The notes under the pieces were generated by a model, which was given only the letters and a program-made list of their open reading frames with translations, had not been told where the DNA came from and searched no databases. The position numbers and the translations under genes are program-made. A stretch of DNA of 64,000 nt from assembly GCA_016292785.1 (NCBI GenBank), contig JAEDFL010000004.1:1-64000 (forward strand), read 5' to 3'. This DNA comes from Clostridiaceae bacterium (GTDB taxonomy: Bacteria; Bacillota; Clostridia; Oscillospirales; Acutalibacteraceae). The first letter of the stretch is position 1; each line of letters begins with the position of its first letter. Of this stretch, positions 59,928 to 64,000 are shown one piece after another.

Positions 59928-61967
59928 TTATTCTTCCTCGAGAAGCTTTGACTCTGCAATAACCTTTTCCGCAACGGGAGCCGGAGCGTCCTCATAGCGT
60001 GTGAAATCAAAGGTAAACGAGCCTCTGCCGGCTGTTACGGAGCGCAGAACCGTTGCAAAGTTTGCCATCTCCGCCATCGGAACTTCCGCAACAAGCTCCT
60101 GGAGGTTATGATCCTCCTCGGACGGTCCCATTCCGAGAACACGACCTCGGCGCTTTGTAATATCGCCCATGATGTCGCCGAGATATGCTTCGGGCATAAG
60201 AGCCTTCAGCGTTCCGATCGGCTCAAGGATTGCAGGACTTGCCTGCGGAATACCTGCCTTGAAAGCGAGGGAAGCCGCCGTCTTAAACGCCATTTCGGAG
60301 GAGTCAACGGGGTGATACGATCCGTCGTAAAGAACGGCCTTGAGACCTACCATCGGGTAGCCTGCCATAACACCCTTCTTCATGCACTCACGGAGTCCCT
60401 TTTCAACCGCCGGGAAGTAGTTCTTGGGAACTGATCCGCCGACAACCTCGGACTCGAAGATGAGATCCTCGCCGTCGGTCGGCTCAAATCTGATCCATAC
60501 GTCACCGAACTGACCGTGACCGCCGGACTGCTTCTTGTGACGTCCCTGAACCTTAACGGACTTGCGGATCGCCTCTCTGTATGCAACACGGGGAGGAGTA
60601 AGCTCAACGTCGATGCCGAACTTGCTCTTGAGCTTGGAAACAATAATGTCAAGATGCTGTTCGCCGAGACCCGAAAGAATCTGCTCCTTGGTTTCGTGAT
60701 TCATCTCAAACTTGATTGTCGGATCTTCTTCAAGAAGTCTGTTTATACCTGAAACGACCTTTTCCTCGTCGCCCTTCTTGCAAGCCTTAACAGCCATAGA
60801 AAGGCAGGGCTTCGGGAAGTTTACGCCGCTAAGCTCGATAACATTGGACTGACTGCAGATTGTGTCGCCCGTCTTAACGCAGTTGAGCTTTGTTACAACG
60901 CCGATATCGCCGGCAGGAATACACTTGCAATCCTCGGACTTGTTGCCGCGAATCGTGATGATCTTGCCCATACGCTCCGTTTCGCCTGTGCGGGCATTGT
61001 AAACAGGAGTTTCGGGAGTGATCTTGCCGCTGTCAACCTTGAAATATGACATCTTGCCTACGAAAGGATCGGCAACCGTCTTGAAGCAAAGTGCCGCAAG
61101 AGGACCGTTTTCGTCACAATCAACGTCCTTACCGCCTGCATAAGATGCGGCGTCGGGAGCGGAATATGCAAGCTCGTCAAGCAGAAGGTCAACGCCCTCC
61201 GTTGTGTAACCTGAGCAGGCATAAACAGGATAAACGGAGCTTGAATTAACACCCTCGTTAAGAGCCGTTATGATCTCCTTGCGTGTAAACTCCTCGCCTG
61301 CAAAGAATTTTTCCATAAGCTCGTCGCTCGCCGTTGCAACAGCTTCGGTGAGGATATCGAGCATCTCGCTGATCTTATCGTCCTCGGGCATCGGGATTTC
61401 AACCGCTTTGCCGTCGTGATATTCATAACCCTTACGGGCGGCAAGGTTTACATAAGCCTTGACCTGTCCGTTAACTATGTAAGGAACGATAACGGGGCAG
61501 ACTGCGCCGCCGTGTACCGCCTTGATCTCGTCAAAGGTTTTGTAAAAATCGGCATGCTCCTTGTCACAGCGAGTGACGGCGAACATCTTGCCTCTCTTTT
61601 TGGCGGCCTTGAAAGCCTTTTCTGCGCCGACGTCATATTTATGTCCTGCACCGAGCACAATCAGAACGCACTCGGAAGCGGCGATACCCTCGCACATCTC
61701 TCCCTCAAAGTCGAAAAGACCCGGAGTGTCGATTATATTGAGCTTACAGTCTTTCCATTCAATCGGAGCAACCGCCGCCGAAACGGATACGTTTCTCCTC
61801 TTCTCCTCGGGATCAAAGTCGAGAGCGGCTGTACCCTCGTCAACTCTGCCGAGTCTGTCCGTCAGACCTGCGATATAAAGCATAGCCTCCGCAAGAGTAG
61901 TCTTGCCTCGGCCTGCGTGACCTGCAACAGCAATATTTCTGATATCCTTAGCGTTATAGTACTTCAA
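59928..61967 (-). CDS. Elongation factor G-like GTPase (EF-G2/FusA2 type)
   Basis: A 679-residue translational GTPase related to EF-G. G1 is AGHAGRGKTTLAE, G3 IIDTPGLFDFEGE; domains II to V follow (GQFGDVWIRFEP and PMAEMANFATVLRSVTAGRG in the C-terminal half). The G4 motif NKxD reads TRCD (VTRCDKEH), and the switch I threonine region reads RNVSVSAA, both unlike canonical EF-G. These point to the EF-G-like clade, which is thought to be dispensable or specialised. The start is TTG with AAGGAGG at good spacing. It is preceded by its own promoter and is a single-gene unit. Confidence 0.9.
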   Translation of the reverse strand: MKYYNAKDIRNIAVAGHAGRGKTTLAEAMLYIAGLTDRLGRVDEGTAALDFDPEEKRRNVSVSAAVAPIEWKDCKLNIIDTPGLFDFEGEMCEGIAASECVLIVLGAGHKYDVGAEKAFKAAKKRGKMFAVTRCDKEHADFYKTFDEIKAVHGGAVCPVIVPYIVNGQVKAYVNLAARKGYEYHDGKAVEIPMPEDDKISEMLDILTEAVATASDELMEKFFAGEEFTRKEIITALNEGVNSSSVYPVYACSGYTTEGVDLLLDELAYSAPDAASYAGGKDVDCDENGPLAALCFKTVADPFVGKMSYFKVDSGKITPETPVYNARTGETERMGKIITIRGNKSEDCKCIPAGDIGVVTKLNCVKTGDTICSQSNVIELSGVNFPKPCLSMAVKACKKGDEEKVVSGINRLLEEDPTIKFEMNHETKEQILSGLGEQHLDIIVSKLKSKFGIDVELTPPRVAYREAIRKSVKVQGRHKKQSGGHGQFGDVWIRFEPTDGEDLIFESEVVGGSVPKNYFPAVEKGLRECMKKGVMAGYPMVGLKAVLYDGSYHPVDSSEMAFKTAASLAFKAGIPQASPAILEPIGTLKALMPEAYLGDIMGDITKRRGRVLGMGPSEEDHNLQELVAEVPMAEMANFATVLRSVTAGRGSFTFDFTRYEDAPAPVAEKVIAESKLLEEE

Positions 61968-62071
61968 AAAATGACCTCCTTACGTCATACATTGATTTCA
62001 GCGCACCTTAATAATTTTGAACGCAGAATTGTAATATGTAAAAATGTTATTATCAATGTATCAACGTTCTA

Positions 62072-62100
62072 ACTATATCACATATAAACATAAATTTCAA
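62072..62100 (-). promoter_or_regulatory. Promoter of the EF-G-like gene
   Basis: Minus strand TTGAAA (62095-62100), 17 bases, TATAGT (62072-62077). Confidence 0.7.
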
Positions 62101-62141
62101 TAGCTTTTTAAAATTTATGTGAATTATTATTAAATTTAGAG

Positions 62142-62176
62142 TAAAAAATATGGACGCAAGCAATTTGCCTGCGCCC
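62142..62176 (-). terminator. Terminator of the leucine-rich-repeat gene
   Basis: Minus strand GGGCGCAGGC (62176-62167) pairs with GCTTGCGTCC (62161-62152) through two G-U pairs, then a T run. Confidence 0.8.
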
Positions 62177-62199
62177 GTATTTTCAATTTAAAAAAATGA

Positions 62200-64000
62200 T
62201 TATGCGTTTTCTTCATCGGACGGAGTATCCGGTGTCTCGCTCTCTCCGGGGTTCTCGCCCTCTCCGGGATTTTCGCCCTCACCGGGATTCTCGCTCTCAC
62301 CGGGATTTTCGCCCTCACCGGGATTCTCGCCCTCGCCGGGATTCTCACCCTCACCGGGATTTTCGCCCTCGCCGGGATTTTCGCCCTCACCGGGGTTATC
62401 CGTGTTGGGATAATAATCTGTCGGAGTTTTGTTATCAACCGAAATCTGAAGAACCGCCAACGCATCGGCAGAATTGATAAGATCGTTACCGTCAACATTT
62501 GCCGCCGCAAGACCTGATCCGCTCAAGGTCACAGCTTCAACGCTGTGCTGAAGAATAAGCAGAGCGTCGGCAGAGTTAATATTTCCGTCACCGTTGACAT
62601 CGCCGATAACGATGATCGTATAAGAAGCAACCTCTTCCTCTCCGTTTTTCGTGACAAGCGTTGCTCCGTTTGTAACTTTTTCAAGCGGCTCAACCGTGAG
62701 ATCCTTTCCTACAACAAAATCGGCAAGAATTTTCTCCAAAGACGCCTCTTTATCATAAACCGTTATGACTTTATTTTCTTCGTCAAAGGCGCAGATTTTT
62801 GCTTCTTCACCAAGCTTAAAGCCGAGGTCGAGCTGAATTTTATTCAGTGTAAACTCGTTTTCCGTTGCGTATCTCTCAGCATCAGAGCCTTCATATCCGG
62901 TAACTGTGAAGTCCTCCACCTTGACAACATTTCCGTCGCCGTCAACCGTATATCCAAACGCTTTTTCTCCGATTGACGTTACCGACTTAGGAACAGAGAT
63001 TTCCTTGCAGTCGCTCAGGAACGCATATGCACCGACAGCCGTTATTCCCTCGCAGAGAACGATACTCTTGGGATTTCCAAGCATATATTCGGGAATTGCA
63101 TCTGCGGTACTGTCACCGATCGTACCCGTTCCCGTAAATGTCAGAACGCCGTCATCGGATATTGTCCATGTGAGAGTTTCGCCGATTGTTCCGCTCTTCG
63201 GAAAATATTTGCCGAGAGAATTGAATGTAAACTCGTTTTCGGTTGCGTAGCTCTGAGCCGCTGTTTCATCATATCCCGTTATAGAAAATCCGTCTATTTT
63301 TGCTCCGCTCTTGCCGTATCCGAAAGCCTTTTTGCCGATCGTTTCAACCGTGTGCGGAATATTTACGCTTTTCAGAGAAGTGCAAAGATAAAACGCCTGA
63401 TCGCCGATCGTTGTTATTCCGTCTGCAAACTCAACTGAAGCGAGCTTTGAGCAACCCGAAAATGCCGCCTCGGATATCGTGCGGACGCTTGACGGGAAGC
63501 TGACCGCCTCAAGCTTTTCGCATCCGTCAAATGCGGAGATTCCTATTTCCGTAATCTTTTCACCAAGCGTAAGAGTTTTAAGATTTTCACAGCAGTAAAA
63601 GGCTCTGTCTGCAATCTTTTCAAGGGAAGCCGGGGCTTCAAATGCTTCGAGAAGAATACAGGAATGGAATGCGGAATCGCCGATAGTTTTTACCGAATCG
63701 GGAAGCGCGACCGTCTTGAGCGCCGAGCATTTATAGAAAGCTTTTGCGCCGATTTCGGTTACCGTTTCAGGCAGATTGACCGTTTCCAACGAGCTGCAGG
63801 TAGAAAAAGTCTGTTCCTCCACCTTGGTTATTCCGCCCTCTACCGTAATACTGCGAAGTCCCTTGCACTCAAAGAATGCGCCCTTGCCGATTTTGGTTAT
63901 TGTCGCAGGGACAGTAAGGTTTTCCAAAGTATAGTTCTTGTAAAAGACATAACTGCCTATACCCGTGATTCCGTCGCCGAAAACAACGTTTGTATAGTCT
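62200..64000 (-). CDS. BspA-type leucine-rich-repeat protein with dockerin and Pro/Glu-rich tail (5' end beyond the window)
   Basis: The frame is open to the right edge, so the start is not visible. From the edge the protein has BspA/TpLRR-type repeats (for example ITKIGKGAFFECKGLRSITV, VTEIGAKAFYKCSALKTVAL, ITEIGISAFDGCEKLEAV), about 23 residues each. They are interrupted by ATENEFTFNSLGKYFPKSG-like spacers and continue to about 575 residues before the end. A small beta module then leads to a type I dockerin (GDVNGDGNINSADALLIL and NVDGNDLINSADALAVL). The protein ends with nine NPGEGE-type repeats and SDEENA, without an LPXTG motif. Such repeats often bind host or microbial ligands; that role is inferred. 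Confidence 0.9.
   Translation of the reverse strand, partial: DYTNVVFGDGITGIGSYVFYKNYTLENLTVPATITKIGKGAFFECKGLRSITVEGGITKVEEQTFSTCSSLETVNLPETVTEIGAKAFYKCSALKTVALPDSVKTIGDSAFHSCILLEAFEAPASLEKIADRAFYCCENLKTLTLGEKITEIGISAFDGCEKLEAVSFPSSVRTISEAAFSGCSKLASVEFADGITTIGDQAFYLCTSLKSVNIPHTVETIGKKAFGYGKSGAKIDGFSITGYDETAAQSYATENEFTFNSLGKYFPKSGTIGETLTWTISDDGVLTFTGTGTIGDSTADAIPEYMLGNPKSIVLCEGITAVGAYAFLSDCKEISVPKSVTSIGEKAFGYTVDGDGNVVKVEDFTVTGYEGSDAERYATENEFTLNKIQLDLGFKLGEEAKICAFDEENKVITVYDKEASLEKILADFVVGKDLTVEPLEKVTNGATLVTKNGEEEVASYTIIVIGDVNGDGNINSADALLILQHSVEAVTLSGSGLAAANVDGNDLINSADALAVLQISVDNKTPTDYYPNTDNPGEGENPGEGENPGEGENPGEGENPGEGENPGESENPGEGENPGEGENPGESETPDTPSDEENA
62236..62397 (-). repeat. 18-base tandem repeat encoding NPGEGE units
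   Basis: Nine in-frame copies of an 18-base unit encode NPGEGE, two of them NPGESE, with mainly third-position differences. The array is likely to vary in copy number by replication slippage. Confidence 0.9.

Noticed and set aside
62236..62397. Tandem array considered as CRISPR
   Set aside because: Units are contiguous 18-base coding repeats without spacers.
62196..62477. Plus-strand frame with RPHRDF-type repeats
   Set aside because: It is the complement of the NPGEGE repeat array of the leucine-rich-repeat gene; no ribosome site.

Overview
The window looks like chromosome of an anaerobic, gut-type Clostridia bacterium, most likely Oscillospirales (Ruminococcus-like). This is inferred from gene content and style, not from a database search. 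Supporting points are the Firmicutes-type GlgC/GlgD glycogen pair, type I dockerin repeats on secreted proteins, strong AGGAGG ribosome sites with some TTG and GTG starts, TTGACA-17-TATAAT promoters, and Sec signal peptides ending in AxA-type sites. Moderate GC is even across the window. I see no prophage, IS element, CRISPR array, rRNA or tRNA.

Layout. 1-3226 (minus): a surface-glycan-type cluster (GINT1-like propeller protein, GT4 glycosyltransferase, GNAT acyltransferase) running into an AlkD-like gene cut by the left edge. 3323-7727 (minus): a fucose operon fucU, sugar kinase, small membrane protein, fucI. 7990-9480: secreted phosphatase. 9554-11507 (minus): yfbR-glnA. 11637-15436 (plus): yhaM, secreted endonuclease/phosphatase-fold enzyme, prmA, SGNH hydrolase. 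15489-17366 (minus): secreted ceramidase-like protein. 17573-19786: murD-murI. 19824-21055 (minus): phosphopantetheinyl transferase and SGNH hydrolase. 21313-22137 (minus): TtcA-like PP-loop protein. 22281-25282: lon-engB. 25457-28090: secreted PHP protein. 28150-41003 (minus): a tightly packed nine-gene unit, glgB-glgC-glgD-glgA followed by an odd histidine-phosphatase-like protein, a propeller/toroid protein, an FAD oxidoreductase and two secreted hydrolases. 41416-43711 (minus): ArsR-type regulator and metal P-type ATPase. 44051-45828: two-subunit aconitase X. 45899-50149: membrane protein, GH25 lysozyme with dockerin, phosphoesterase, TRIC channel. 50218-52200 (minus): second secreted lipase-like protein. 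52337-57135: PAP2 phosphatase, YifB, DUF975 protein, YbaK, a truncated XRE gene and YgjV. 57230-59320 (minus): second PHP protein, with dockerin. 59928-61967 (minus): EF-G-like GTPase. 62200-64000 (minus): leucine-rich-repeat protein with dockerin, cut by the right edge.

Themes. Housekeeping genes alternate with a dense set of secreted hydrolases whose folds point to phosphoesters and lipids: three metallophosphoesterases (two of them secreted), an EEP-fold enzyme, a ceramidase-like protein, two secreted alpha/beta hydrolases, two SGNH hydrolases and two PHP proteins. Several of the secreted ones lack any LPXTG anchor and instead end in a short amphipathic hydrophobic tail. Two of these tails (from 9379 and 13663) align residue by residue. 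Three other secreted proteins carry dockerins preceded by similar small modules. The likeliest undescribed element is this tail-bearing group of secreted hydrolases. The extended glycogen operon and the recombined PHP gene pair also deserve a second look.

Starts were moved from the longest open frame to the best ribosome-site start where the sequence favoured it; each such case is stated in its entry.
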